In this document: positions 33,850 to 45,118 of the stretch, piece after piece
How positions within the stretch are numbered: the stretch's first letter is position 1
Layout of the letters: each line of letters opens with the position of its first letter
Assembly (NCBI GenBank): GCA_900155495.1
Contig: FTLJ01000191.1
Location: 25,136-89,135 of the forward strand
DNA from: Porogramme epimiltina
Lineage: Eukaryota; Basidiomycota; Agaricomycetes; Polyporales; Polyporaceae
Length of the DNA stretch: 64,000 nucleotides
Direction: 5' to 3'
Position numbers and translations under genes: made by a program
Notes under the pieces: model-generated
Database searches by the model: none
What the model was told of the DNA's origin: nothing
The model's input: only the letters and a program-made list of their open reading frames with translations

Positions 33850-35860
33850 GGCGGGCGAGGCGAGGGGCGTGGTAGGGAGGAGGCGGAGGTGTGTTGAGGG
33901 TGGTGCCGAGGCGCAAGTAGAGGGAGAGGCCGGGTATTAGGTTCGGAGGGATAATTTTAAGCGGGCGGGTGTGAAGATCGAGTGACGAAGAGTGTCGTGC
34001 TGATGGTGCGCGCGAGAGGTGCTCGGGAGCGGACAGACACAGCGACCGAGGGGACTGGAAGGACTCGTCAGTGTGCGGGAGGCGCATATATCCACATAAG
34101 CACTAACGTGAGGCCGACCGGACTTCGGGTTAGATGGTTATGTTGACTAAGCAGCTCGACGGATGGAGTGGATCGGCAGATGACGAGGCCGGAGAGGGCG
34201 GGGTAGGCGCTGGTGGTGAGTAAGGCGGTCCTGGAGGAGGAGCGCCGTCGGGGTCGAGAGTGGAGGCGTCGGGGGGAGCAGCGGGCGGGTGAGGGTGTCG
34301 TGTGCGATGCGGAAGACAGGGTCGAGGGGAGGGCAGCGTCGCAGCCGGGCTATATCAGCAGCGCCGTGGCCGGTAGCGTGCGGGCATGATTGACGCGGCC
34401 CGTCAGGTGTGCCATCGGCGGGCTGACGAGAAGGGCAAGCGTGGCTACGAAGGGACGAGAAGGTTCAGAAGATGTGGGGAGAACTCACATGGACAGCGCG
34501 CGGAGACGAAAGAGCTGATCGTGGCTGCCCCTTCCCCGCATTCTTCCCACCAGCCAGCAGCCGCCCGTGTGCAGCTGTGCCTGTTATGGGCCGCGATCGC
34601 TACCACCGGCCACAGACTGCGCCCCGCGGGAGACGGCGAGGGGGCTCCAGAGCAGCCCCAGCGGAGAGGGTGTGCCCCAGCCTGAGGGCTGTCCCCCGGA
34701 CGTCCGCTATTGGCCTGCCCGCGCTGGCGCCCCCGACGACGTCCTGCCGTCCTCCCGTACTCCGAACGCTCCACGACGTCCGTTGAACAGAGAAAGCGGG
34801 GTCGATGCCCTTCGGGGCGGGCTGACGGTTCCGTGCCAGGTTCGATGTGCACGTCCGAAGAGAAGGCCCGTTCCCCTCCCGCGCGCCCCTCCGGAGGACG
34901 CGACCGAGGGCCCGAGCGCGGTGTGTCGACCGTGTGTCAGTCCGCCCCCGACGCCGGTCACCTGCCCCGTTCAGGCAGCCCCCCGCGCTCGTCCACGGGC
35001 GCGACGCACCAATTAGGCTCCGGGGGCCCGTCCCGACGCCAAGTCCCCGTTGATACATTGTATTCGTGCCCCCGGCCGGCAAGAAGGCCTCTTCAGTTGG
35101 GTGGATACCTAACGTCGGGGGCACCGATCATGCCGCCGAGATCGAGCAGAGTACTGCACACGACCGGGCCTAAACTGAGGGTGTGGGACTTCGTTCGGGT
35201 GGCCCGTCCGGTGTGTCCGACAGAGTACGTACGAGCGACTTCTCACACCCATCCGATAGTGTGAGTACTGAGGTGTACAAGCCCACCGGTCGTCTACATC
35301 GAGTAATGCCCAGAACCCCCCGCGAAGGGCGGGCATACATCATCCTCATTGTACCCTCCAACCGCCTAGACCTCTGTTCAGTGAAGTCGCCGGAAATGAG
35401 ACGCGGGCGAGGCAAGGAACAATCGGCCATCGAGCCGTTTCACGAGCCGTGTCCGAGGAATAAATCCCTCAGCGATCATTTCTACGAGAGCTTAGAACGC
35501 ACGGATCCCGGGCCCCTTCAAGGTTACCGGGATGTAGTGGTTTGGCGATGGATGACCTTGCTTTGTGGATCGTTTCGGAGAAGGCCGTCACGGTGTTTAA
35601 CAAGAACAGAGGCCTCCAACCACTCAGTCCGAACCTTCGGCCGTAACGCTATCCTGGTGTGTGAACACCGCAGCAGCAAAAAGTCAGATCGGACCGTGGT
35701 CATTGGCGATGACGCGCATGAAGCGGGTCGAATGAGCTAGAATTACGCGAACGTCGCTACGCCCAAGGCACACGTTGCTGCAGCCCGAGAACGAACCTAG
35801 ACATGAGCCACGGCCACACGCGCAACGTCACGCAGCACACACCTCAGTCGGACTTCGGGC
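33850..35860. other. GC-rich unassigned region with strong local hairpins
   Basis: Long overlapping frames on both strands here reflect base composition; none carries a domain. From about 35170 to 35720 the plus strand holds several perfect short stems: CTCACAC/GTGTGAG (35247-35270), ATGCCC/GGGCAT around 35307-35337, and ATCCCGG/CCGGGAT (35503-35534). No rRNA, tRNA or known structured RNA motif was recognised. Confidence 0.35.
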
Positions 35861-38312
35861 TCAAGCCCCAGCCCGCCCCCACCCCAGCGGCTCCCCCCAC
35901 GACCGCCACATGCGGTCCAGCACGCGCAGCTTGTCCGCCCGGCCCAGGCCCGGGTCCTCCAGGTCCGCCACGTCCTCCAGGAAGCCCTCGCGCAGCCGCG
36001 AGTCCGGCGGCAGCACCGTCTCCGCGTACCGCCGCAGGCGCGTCACCGACAGCAGCAGCAGCCCCGCCGTCAGCGGCGTCACCGCCGCCGTCCCGAGCGC
36101 CGCCGCGGGGGCCTTCTGCGCCGCGGGCACCGGGTGCGCGCGGCGGTGGTGCGGGGCGGGCTGCGCGGTGAGCAGCCGCTCGAGGCGCCTGTTTCCCCCC
36201 ATTTCCCATTTCGCGGTTGGTTGGCGGTTCACGAGAACGAGACCCAAGAGCCGACGCGGATGCGCCGACGCAATGCGTGTGGGTGCGATGCGCGCGAGGA
36301 AAAGAAGGCCGCGTGAGAGTCAGAGATGTGCAGCGGGAGCAAGAGCGAGGGAGGGGAGGGCGGACGGACCTCATCGTGAGCCAGACGCTGCCGCGCCTCG
36401 CTTTACCTCCGTACCGCCCACGGCCGACGCCGCCTGTCCACAGCGTCCCCGCGTACCCCGCCGCGGCGTACACGATCGCGAGCGCGGGCGCGACGCCCAC
36501 GAACGCGAACGTGAGCTCCTGGCTCTTCAGAAGCTTGTCGATTCCGGAAAGCGCCTGGTTGATGTCGACCTACAAGTCCGTGATAGGCAGCGCCGTCATG
36601 CGAGCGCGACCCCGCCACAGAAGACATTTAGCATTAGACTCGGCGCCAGCGGTAGGCGCTGTATGTCGTCACACACCTTCGCTTTCTGGACTTGGATGAA
36701 CAAAGAGCGGAGAAGAGTACCCTGGACGGCGGATCTGAGCGGGCTTTTGATGTCCTGCTCGTACATCTGCATGACAGCGGTCAGGTCCCCGAGCTGGACC
36801 TGCCTTGACAGCGCCTGCAGCTGCGCCGGTTCGTAATGCAGTCTTTCCTGCGCAAGCGCCAGCGTCATGCGCTCTAACGACTATTCAGATGAAAATGCCG
36901 TCAGTCCTGGGGGGAAAGCCGTCGGACCCGACGCAAGGGCTCACGTCTAGATCCGCGCGGACGCTCTCCTTGGTGACGATGACGCCGTCGTCCCTCCCTG
37001 CGCGCACAGTGCGGACGATGCCGCGCAGGGGCTCCAAAACCCAGTCCTCCCAAAAGCCCATCGCCGTCGCAATCGCGTCCTTCGCCAGCTCTTCGAGGGA
37101 GGCGCGCGAGACGTATGCGGTGCGAATGGCATAGAGAGCGAGAGGGGGGAGGAGGACGAGTTGGGGCCAGAGGAGGGTAAGTCGCGAGGGCCGCTTCAGT
37201 TGACCCGTCCTGATCTCGGCCCTGTGCATCGAAGTGTGGGAGGGCAGGATGATGTTCGCGAGGGAGGAGAGCGACTGGAGGACGTCCCCGGGCATGGCGG
37301 AGTCCGCACCAAATGGCCGGACCTCCTCGCCACCGAGTACGGCTTGCAGGTAGTGCGCGAACTGTGCGAGGGCGAAGAGCGCCTCTTCGCTCCCTTTGGT
37401 CTCGAGCGCCGAGGCGAGGCGGTCGCGCAGGTCGACCAACATGCCGAGCATCTCCGCTCTCTCATCACGAATTCGTGATAGCTCCTTGTGTTTGTACGCG
37501 CACTCACCCCGGGCGAGGTCCACAGGGAGCGTCGCAACGGTCCGGCATACGCGCGCCACGCCTTGCAACGTTTGTATGAAAGCCAGGGAGGCGGAGGTTG
37601 CAGCTCGTGCAGGTGAGGTGATCGATATTCGGGAAACGCTGTAGCCCGTAAGTGCGATGCTGTAGGGTTGACTGTGTAGGTGGGGGAAGAGTGCGAGTGT
37701 GAGAGTGTTTGGTCGTGGGGTGCCATCCGATGGGAAGAGTCGGCGGAGTGAGGAGGGCTTGAACGCGGAGGGATGTATGGGGATATTGCGACTCCGGAGT
37801 GTCGAGAAGACGACTTGAGACACGGTGGCGAGGCGAAGAGGTAACGCTACAGGGTCGCCTCAAGTCAACCCTAGATGCTATGACCAAGGGGGAGGGGACG
37901 CACTTTGCAGAAGGTAGTAAGCCACCTTTCTCCGCGACCTGTTCAATTCACTCCACCACTCCAGCTCGGTCTCCGCCTCGCTCGCCTCTTCTAATAGGGA
38001 TTCTAACGCGTGCGCATACAGCCCGAGCGTGACCTTGCCCAGAACAGCTTGCCGTAACGTCTGCTCCTCCGCATCTCCCAGCTCCGCCGAAAGTAGTTGT
38101 TGGTCCTGTTCAAGGTATTGCAAGGAGCTGATACATTGACGGAGAGAGCTGAGTGATGGCGCTTGATCTAGGTCGAGGAATATCCCCTGAAGGGTCTCCT
38201 TGGATCTAGTGGACGCAATTTGGACACCAGCCGCGTTACTAGTGGAGAGAGTATCTAGAGGTAATGTCCTCTGGGAGAGATCCGACACAAAGTGAGAGAC
38301 AAAGGTGGACAT
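35861..38312 (-). CDS. NCA2: NCA2-like mitochondrial protein (nuclear control of ATP synthase)
   Basis: A multi-exon gene. Exon 1 (38312 to about 37907) encodes a helical N-terminus ending RRKVAYYLLQ. A long exon in 37700-36940 holds SSLRRLFPSDG, LWPQLVLLPPLALYAIRTAY, LEPLRGIVRTVRAGRDDGV and VTKESVRADLD. Next come TLALAQERL, QDIKSPLRSAVQGTLLRSLF and VDINQALSGIDKLLKSQELT, then FAFVGVAPALAIVYAAAGYA and RGRYGG. The last exon has TPLTAGLLLLSVTRLRRYAE, DSRLREGFLEDVADLEDP and LRVLDRMWRSWGEPLGW. This succession is diagnostic of the NCA2 family, membrane proteins of mitochondria needed in yeast for expression of the Atp6/Atp8 subunits. The last intron uses GATGAG|gtccgt and aaacag|GCGCCT. Small exon limits near 37700-37900 are uncertain. 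Confidence 0.85.
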
Positions 38313-38621
38313 GGCCAGGAAGTAAGCCGCTTAGTTCATCGTGTGTGTCGTGGGGACGATTGTGGGAGTAGTGACAATCCAACTTCAACGTCGGTGACGC
38401 AACAGCCGCCCTGCGTCATGCTTGCTTGGCAGCAATTTCCACATAAGGTAGGTAATATATTGAACACCATGACGTCATACCACATATCCACCAAGAACTA
38501 CTACAATTTTTGGACCACCTCCACACAGCCACTATTACTCAGCACTCGAACACAGCGGGACCTAAGATTTAATTGGATAGCGGGTCTGTGAGTCATCGAA
38601 GGAAGTGACTTGACTTAATCA

Positions 38622-39772
38622 CTAACCAGGAGGCGTGTAGTCCACAACAGTGTAGATGTTGGTCACAATACCGGGATCAGTTTCTGATCACACATGTAAG
38701 CACTTGCATAATGTAGTTTATGGATCTATTACTCACCGGTGTATGCGCCTGGGAAGCTGACCGTGTCTGGAGTAGCATCGCCGCCCCCAGTAACCTCGAT
38801 CTGGGCACAGCTCATCTACCGACGCACGGTCAATAACCTTGGAACGAGACATTAGGAAGCTCGATAAACGTACAAAGAACTGCGCGCCGGGGTAGCTAGT
38901 GGCTCCGGAAAGGGCTATTTCCATGTCGTCAGTATTATATATGCCTAGATTCCATGCACGACTGACAGATTGCCTCCACGCGGAGCAAGTACTGGCCAGC
39001 CTCCACGCAGGAGGGAATCGTGACGTTCGCATACCCTCCGTTGATGAAGAGGACGTCAGACCCCCATTGCCGTGGGCTCACACTCAAACCATCTTCGAAT
39101 ATCTGAATGTGCGGTAAGCCCTTCGACTGACCTCGAGAGGGCCGGGTGTGAAGCGACTTGCCTTGAACCACTCGAGATCAGTCACATCAGTTTGAGTGGC
39201 GTCGGGAATTTTAGCCCTGTTTTTCCCGATGAGATAAATTGAGTGTGCTACCAATGATACTTACAAGTAAGCGAGGATGGGGCCTGCGAGCGGGTATATT
39301 GATTAGAACGTGCGTCCAGTTCACATAGGAAGAAGACCCGCCTTTGTTAGTCGGGTCGAGGGGATCGGCCGGGTCCGGGCCAACATACCCCGCAGAAGTG
39401 TGATGGAACTCTGCGGAGACAATGCCTCCGGCGGGGACTGACGCAACTACAGTGGAGACCGGCTGGATGAAACCCGTGTTGCAGATAATGTCGTTCGAGT
39501 CTATGTCCGTAATCCCCTGTTATGCGAATGAAGAATTATCAGACACGTAGGTGATGTAGAATGCGCTTATAAACTTACAGCGTTGGAAGACGGAACGCGG
39601 ACAGCGACTGCGTGACCTTGCTCAACGTCGTTCACCGCGATGGCCTAAAATACGACGGTGAGAGATGTGGAGGTGATTCGATGGACTGTAATCTCACCGA
39701 GAACACCGTCCGAGCCGAAACCGAGCTGGCAGCGAGGACGAGGGACGAAAGAATTGAGAACGAGGTCTTCAT
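38622..39772 (-). CDS. AA9-like protein with N-terminal arginine (Arg-AA9 type)
   Basis: An AA9 (former GH61) fold without CBM1. Exon 1 encodes a signal peptide ([20 protein letters not shown]) and then RTVFS. The mature protein therefore begins with Arg, where copper-active AA9 enzymes need His1. Later exons give [40 protein letters not shown] (second brace histidine kept), [42 protein letters not shown] and [12 protein letters not shown]. The usual axial Tyr (QFY/QLY) is Phe here. Two introns appear to use GC donors (AAAG|gcgggt at 39341 and TTCAAG|gcaagt at 39161). AA9 members lacking the histidine brace through Arg at position 1 are known in basidiomycetes and are thought not to be oxidative; this gene fits that group. 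It is secreted, has a TATA box 55 bases upstream, and ends at the TAG at 38622. Confidence 0.85.
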
Positions 39773-39826
39773 GGTCGAATGGCAATCCAATGGATGCTTG
39801 CTCCTCGCCAGCATGCCGCTATGCCC

Positions 39827-39834
39827 CCTTTATA
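39827..39834 (-). promoter_or_regulatory. TATA box of the Arg-AA9 gene
   Basis: TATAAAGG on the minus strand, 55 bases before the ATG at 39772. Confidence 0.5.
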
Positions 39835-40339
39835 CTCCTGACGAACGCACAGTGCAGCAGCACACCTGAGGCCGAACAGGTACGAGGCGTTCCAGCTACC
39901 GACATGACCGAGCCGCGGATACAGACGGGACGGAGTTCCGCGGAATCGTAGGGCGGAAGTAGAGAATGCGGATCCATCTGCGTCAGCTGATGTACCGAGG
40001 TTTTGGAGTGATGGCGTTTGGAGGACGGAAAGCAGCCAGCAATGTGCGCGCCTGCTTCTAGCCGCGGAGGATAAGAGGGCAGTGGTTACACTGCATGACC
40101 CGCCTCTCCGGTAGGTTGTTGTCGCAACCTCATGCACGGGAAGCATCAACGGGTTCTCAATGCGAGGTTTATGCGCGCGGAGACAACGAGGATTTCTGCG
40201 GGACCCGAGTACGCATGCCAAGACATAGTTGAGCACAGGTGACGACGCAACGTAGTCGATATTAATGGACATGGTAGAAGACCACAACTGGAGGCTCGTG
40301 CACATACTTCTCCGAACTCCGAAGACACCATCCCGTTGA

Positions 40340-41957
40340 TCACAGGCACTGGCTGTACTGGTGGAGAACGGGCTGTCAGCTGTTGATGGCCACTCCATGT
40401 GATGCAACTCACGTAATCGTTCGACTTCACGCAGGTGTAAGGGGCCACACAACCAGTGGGGCCGGTGTATCTATAGACACCGAGATCATGAGAGACGCTC
40501 ATAGTGCGATAAGAGAGTAGTGCACGTACGAGAGGCCGCCGCATTGGCCATAGTGGACTACAGTCCCCGCCGCGGAGGAAGTTGTCGGAACAGATGCGGA
40601 GGTCGTGGTCGGCGTAGACACAACGGTTGTCGTGGGCTGTGCAGGAGCACTAGTAGTGCCAGGAGCCGACGCGCCGTTGCAGGAGAAGACAGCAGGACCT
40701 GAGGTAGGGAAAAGGTGTTGGTTGATTTCAAAGTGCACGATGTCAGTGTCGTCGCACGTACCGGGTATCGTGTAGGACGTCAGAGTCTGGTAGATGTTGA
40801 TTTTGATACCTGGGTCGGTACCGGAGTACGCTCCGGGGAAGCTGACCGTGGCAGGCTGAGTGCTGCCGCCCCCCGTGATCTGCATTTGAGCACATTCCAT
40901 CTGTAGGAAGAAAGCAGGTGCACGTCAGGTGAGGCTATTGTACCTGGATGTATGCACGAACGTAGAGTTGTGCTCCCGGGTAGCTCGAGGCGCCATGGAG
41001 AGCTACAACGCCGCATGAGACCGCGCTACAAACGTGGATGAGGGGAGTAGGTCGTACCGATGAGTTCGACGCGAAGAAGGTACTGCCCGGCCTCGATACA
41101 TGCAGGGATTTGGAAGGTCATCTTGCCCTTGTTTGCTATGAGGCGGTCGACGCCCCACTTCTGACTGCTGTCCATACCATCCTCCCAGATCTGCGCGAGA
41201 GTATGTCTGATGAACACTCACTCTTCAAACCGGAAAGTGGAAAACACACCTTGAACCACTTGAGACCAGTGACGGTCAGGTCTGTCGCGTTGTTGACCTT
41301 CGCCCTAAATCATAGAGGTTAGTGAAGATCCACGACCCACGAATGATTCGTTACGCTTACATGTAGGCCATCGTAGGTCCTGCATAAATCAACAAATGTT
41401 AGACAAGGGAGCGCCCCACTGGCCAGCCGATATAACTCACCCTTGTGACTTGGATCAACAGGATCCGCCGAGTCACTTGGATCAGCGCCAGCCAAAGCTG
41501 CGGCAGCCAATAAGCGAATCGAGGAAAGCTACACGAGAATAGCTACATACTATGGTGCCATTCGGCGGTCACTTGAGATCCAGCGGCGGCATTGATGATA
41601 GCGGTGGAGATGGGCTGGTGGTAGGGATTGATACCGCCATTACAGATCACATCATTTGAGGTCACGTCCATGATCGGCTGAGTGGTCAATTAGGTCAGGT
41701 CTGGCTTTACTGAGGCCTGAGGTATGAAACGTACCCCGTCGTAGTCCGGAACACGAATACCGGTGAGGTGGCCTTGGTCGACGCCATTGACATACACTTC
41801 CTGTGGCGAGAGGAGATATTAGCAAACAACCTTGCCTCCGGGAAGGCTCCGTATAGGCACGGAGAAACTGGAGCTCCACACCTACCTGAAAGATGGTGTG
41901 ACCCAAGGCGGGAGTAGCCAGTACAGAGGCGGCAATGAGCGGAACGAAAGCCCTCAT
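40340..41957 (-). CDS. AA9 lytic polysaccharide monooxygenase with CBM1
   Basis: A secreted copper enzyme that cleaves cellulose or related glucans oxidatively. The signal peptide is [19 protein letters not shown] and the mature protein starts HTIFQ, so His1 is present. The second brace histidine is in TAEWHH and the axial Tyr in GAQLY, ahead of [12 protein letters not shown]. Other AA9 landmarks are [59 protein letters not shown] and [14 protein letters not shown]. After [17 protein letters not shown] a Thr/Ser-rich linker (about 40 residues) leads to a CBM1 cellulose-binding module ([20 protein letters not shown], then [13 protein letters not shown]). The gene has about ten introns and ends at the TGA at 40340-40342. 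A TATA box lies 65 bases upstream. It is tandem with the Arg-AA9 gene on the same strand. Confidence 0.92.
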
Positions 41958-42021
41958 GGTTCTTCACCTGCGCTTCAAGAGGTCGCGTTCTTCAGTGTGA
42001 CACTGGCTGTCGTTGCTGGAC

Positions 42022-42028
42022 TTTTATA
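42022..42028 (-). promoter_or_regulatory. TATA box of the AA9-CBM1 gene
   Basis: TATAAAA on the minus strand, 65 bases before the ATG at 41957. Nothing else is recognised between here and 42579. Confidence 0.5.
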
Positions 42029-42579
42029 CCCGAAGAGTGAATGGCAGCCGTTGCGGCCCTGTCGTGATCACATCTCGTGAGCAAGGGGAAGCAGCGCAAG
42101 TCGCTCCGGGTAAAGTCACCAAGGCGAACATATCAGGGCGGAAACATCAGGAATGGACGCCCGGAATGCCCTCGAGGGGGCAGCGGAGAAAATGGCATGT
42201 TGTGCTAGCTGGACCACTATAGCGAGGTTATTGCACATCTCTACCGAAAGCGGTCAGCAGGTACGCCGATATAGGGTCGATACCGAGGATATTCCTCCTG
42301 GAAGGACACCGTCAATTCAGCGAACACGCCAAGACCTTGAAGTTTATGAGTGAGAGCCCAATTCGCAGCTCCGAAAGGTGACGAAGATTGTATGGGTGCT
42401 TGTTTGACTTGTCCACACTGACGGAAAGTGGACATCTCCCATGGGAGCAACTTAGTCCAAGCGTACTTGCATGATATTCCACGAATACATTCTCTATGCT
42501 ACAACAGGTATATTAGTCATAAATGCTGGGAAACATCTGACACCATGCAATGAGGGCACTTGCGAGGATGATCCTCAAG

Positions 42580-43341
42580 TCAATCGTCCCGCCAGGTGAC
42601 CTCTCCGGCCGCCCATCTGTCTCCCCACATCATCCGCTTGTGGTATACCTTCCTAAGCTCTCGGAACTCCTTGACAAAGTCGTCGATGTCTTTGCCGCTT
42701 ACGCTCGTTGCATCCGGTTCCGAGGAAGAACCTTGCACGAAGGCATTCGCACGAGCCTCAGACAAGTCGTCTTGTGCTGTTGTGGCGTGCCTTAATCGCA
42801 TGAGCAGGAATTGGGGGTCGAACCTCTGATAAGGATCGGGTGCAGGGTGTAAGAGACTCCGATGTAGACTTCCAGGTAGGAGAATGGTATCAATGACAAA
42901 CGACATACCTGATAGACCTCGCGTTGTTCCTTCTCGAGCTCCTTCCACCTGGCCTCAAGACCCTTAGCCTTGTCGAAGGCATCTTGGGTTTCTGCTCTGA
43001 GTTTATATAGAGACTCCTGCAGGGCAAGATTGTTCTCTGGGACGGTCGAATCGAAAGACGGGACTTCACATTGTTAAGCACTTACCGGCGATCTTCTCAT
43101 TGGCCAGGCTCAGCTCCGCCTGTCCCTGGTATAGCATCTTCACCTGAGGTAGGGAATGGAATACCGCTTGGAAGTATTGTGGATCGACCAAGAGGTCTTC
43201 TAAGTCCTCTCTCCTATGAAAGAGAGATATACCGTTAACTTAGCCCGGCGGCAGTGAAAAGGGTCCGTACGAGAGAAGCGCGAGCTCCGGAAACTCGGCA
43301 GCCAGCCGGGTGTGAACGACTTGGTTGGTTGGTGTATCCAT
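42580..43341 (-). CDS. VPS37: ESCRT-I subunit Vps37
   Basis: From the ATG at 43341 the first exon gives MDTPTNQVVHTRLAAEFPE and ends at SLPP. The next gives EDLEDLLVDPQYFQAVFHSL and YQGQAELSLANEKIA, then a coiled-coil exon (LRAETQDAFDKAKGLEARWK). The last (from about 42908) gives RFDPQFLLMRLRHATTAQDD and VKEFRELRKVYHKRMMWGDRW. This is the Mod(r) domain of Vps37, which with Vps23 and Vps28 sorts ubiquitinated cargo at endosomes. The first intron is unusual: the only in-frame solution I found is a short one with a GC donor (G|gctaag) ending at gagag|AGGAC, so this junction is uncertain. The start lies 121 bases from that of the divergent RRP40 gene. Confidence 0.85.
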
Positions 43342-43461
43342 GGGCTAGAGAAGAAGGAAGTAAATGGACGCAGAGCAGATGTGGCAGGACGATGATGGCA
43401 GTAGAGGAGGAATGTGAGCGGCTCAGCAAGACGCGAGCCCTCGGCTTCGTGCTTCGCCACC

Positions 43462-44319
43462 ATGTCCACTGTCCTCCCTGGCGAAACTGTGCCTGCGCAG
43501 CACGTCAATCTCAAGCTCGGCCCCGGCCTCCTCCAGCAGGCTTCCACCAGCGGGAATACTTGTGTTCTTTCAACCCGGGCAGGCGATGTGCAGCACACTG
43601 GAAGTAGATGGTGGATAGAAGGAAATTCGCGAAGGGTGGGTCCTATAGTATGACACCTTCGATCTATGTGCCGTTTGGCTCATAAAAGAGAAGCCAGTAT
43701 GTTCCGGCTCCTCAGGAACCTGTCGTATGCGTCGTTATAGCGCGAAGCGGTGAGAACTGGCGAGTGGACATCGGCTCGGCGCATATGGCTACTCTGGACG
43801 GACTTGCCTTTGAGGGCGCGACCAAGCGAAATCGACCAAACCTCAAGGTACGGGTAGTCTTATGTTTTTCCGGGTCTCAGCCTAACTATCGTTCACCTTG
43901 CCTAGGTTGGATCCCTATTATATGCTCGAGTCTCTTTGGCCCACAAGGACATGGAGCCGGAGTTGGAGTGCTTCGACGCCCAAACGCATAAAGCAGAGGG
44001 ATTTGGAGAGCTAAAAGGCGGGTTCATGGTGCGATGTAGTCTCAAAATGTGTCGCATGTAAGTCCTCCGTATCTTCTTCTCTTTCCTAGAGAGTTCATAC
44101 CCCCTCAGGCTCCTAGACTCGAAGCATTTCCTCCTCCCCCGTCTTGGAGCTCGTTTCCCCTTAGAATCTGCAGTGGGTACGAACGGAAGAGTTTGGGTCA
44201 GCGCCAAGGAGCCGAGACAAGTTATAGCTATTGCAAGATGTATCGAAGCAGTAGATCCGGACGGGGGTGGGATGAGCGAGCAAAATTTGGAGAAGTTCCT
44301 CGGCACATTAGATGTATAG
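43462..44319 (+). CDS. RRP40: Exosome RNA-binding cap subunit Rrp40
   Basis: Four exons. The ATG is in a near-perfect context (gccaccATGtcc). The protein begins STVLPGETVPAQHVNLKLGP, then RWWIEGNSRRYVPAPQEPV, VDIGSAHMATLDGLAFEGAT, KRNRPNLKVGSLLYARVSLA, HKDMEPELECFDA, GGFMVRCSLKMCR and RVWVSAKEPRQVIAIARCIE, ending GTLDV. This covers the N-terminal, S1 and KH domains of Rrp40, one of three cap proteins of the nuclear and cytoplasmic RNA exosome. All segments are intact. It converges with EAF6 (134 bases between stops) and diverges from VPS37. Confidence 0.93.
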
Positions 44320-44452
44320 TAGACGTACACCATCATACATATGTTACACTATGGTACAGAAAGCAGCGACCTGATAGAAGAATCCAAAGAGGGGAGGTCT
44401 TCAAGCCTAGACGTTAAAATTGGTCTAGGATGGCACATAGCGCAAACCTTAC

Positions 44453-45118
44453 CTATTCATCGTCCATTAGACGGGCGCGTTTGGTGGGTTTCCTCCCTGA
44501 CACGCTCTCATCGTCACTGGCGGGGGTAGCGGTACTTCTCCTCTTCTCGGCGCGCTTTTTCCTTTGGTATTCGCGGTCCCTGTTCTTCTTGTGCTGAGCA
44601 GCGGATAGCGCGTCTGAGCGTGGTGCTGGGGGGACGATAACAGTGGTAAGGCCAGGTGTAGACATTCTTGACTGATCTTCTCCTGTCGCCGTAGATTCCT
44701 CTCCCTCGCCAGAAAGCTCCAGGGCCTGCGGGGCTTAGCCTGGCTCGACATCACCGAATGGACTGACGCACCTTCTTATATGTCAAGCTACTAATCGAGA
44801 ATATCCTATCCGCCTCGTTAATCTCATACTTCCTCCTTCCTCCAGGCTGGTTTTTCAGATATCCCTCGAAGCCGTGGATGATATTCCCTCCACTATGAGC
44901 GGCGGTGTCCGTTAAGTAGGAGGTCTCTAGATTATGAATCTGAGTTTCTAGTTGAGCCTGGAGGGTAGAGTGCGTAAGCTCGCCGAAGAAGACAGGAGTG
45001 AGAGCACACCGACCAACTGTTTATCTAAGTTGCGCTTCTTCCCAAGAGCCTGGAGGAGCTCTTTCTTGGACGCATCGTATTTTGCTTTCTGTTCAGCTGC
45101 AGGCGCGTCGTTCGACAT
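44453..45118 (-). CDS. EAF6: Chromatin modification protein Eaf6
   Basis: Three exons. It starts MSNDAPAAEQKAKYD, with a coiled-coil (KKELLQALGKKRNLDKQL, then AQLETQIHNLETSYL). A conserved core follows: GGNIIHGFEGYLKNQPGG, RRKYEINEADRIFSISSLTY. A basic tail (QRKKRAEKRRSTA and GRKPTKRARLMDDE) ends the protein. Eaf6 is a small shared subunit of the NuA4 and NuA3 histone acetyltransferase complexes in the nucleus. The stop TAG at 44453 overlaps a possible donor (TAG gtaagg), but no further exon is needed. Confidence 0.88.

Noticed and set aside
34600..35264. Long GC-rich frames on both strands
   Set aside because: Open in several frames at once, Arg/Pro-rich, no domain or splice pattern. Base composition explains them.
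35775..36836. 353-codon plus-strand frame
   Set aside because: Antisense of NCA2 exons, whose family motifs are clear on the minus strand.
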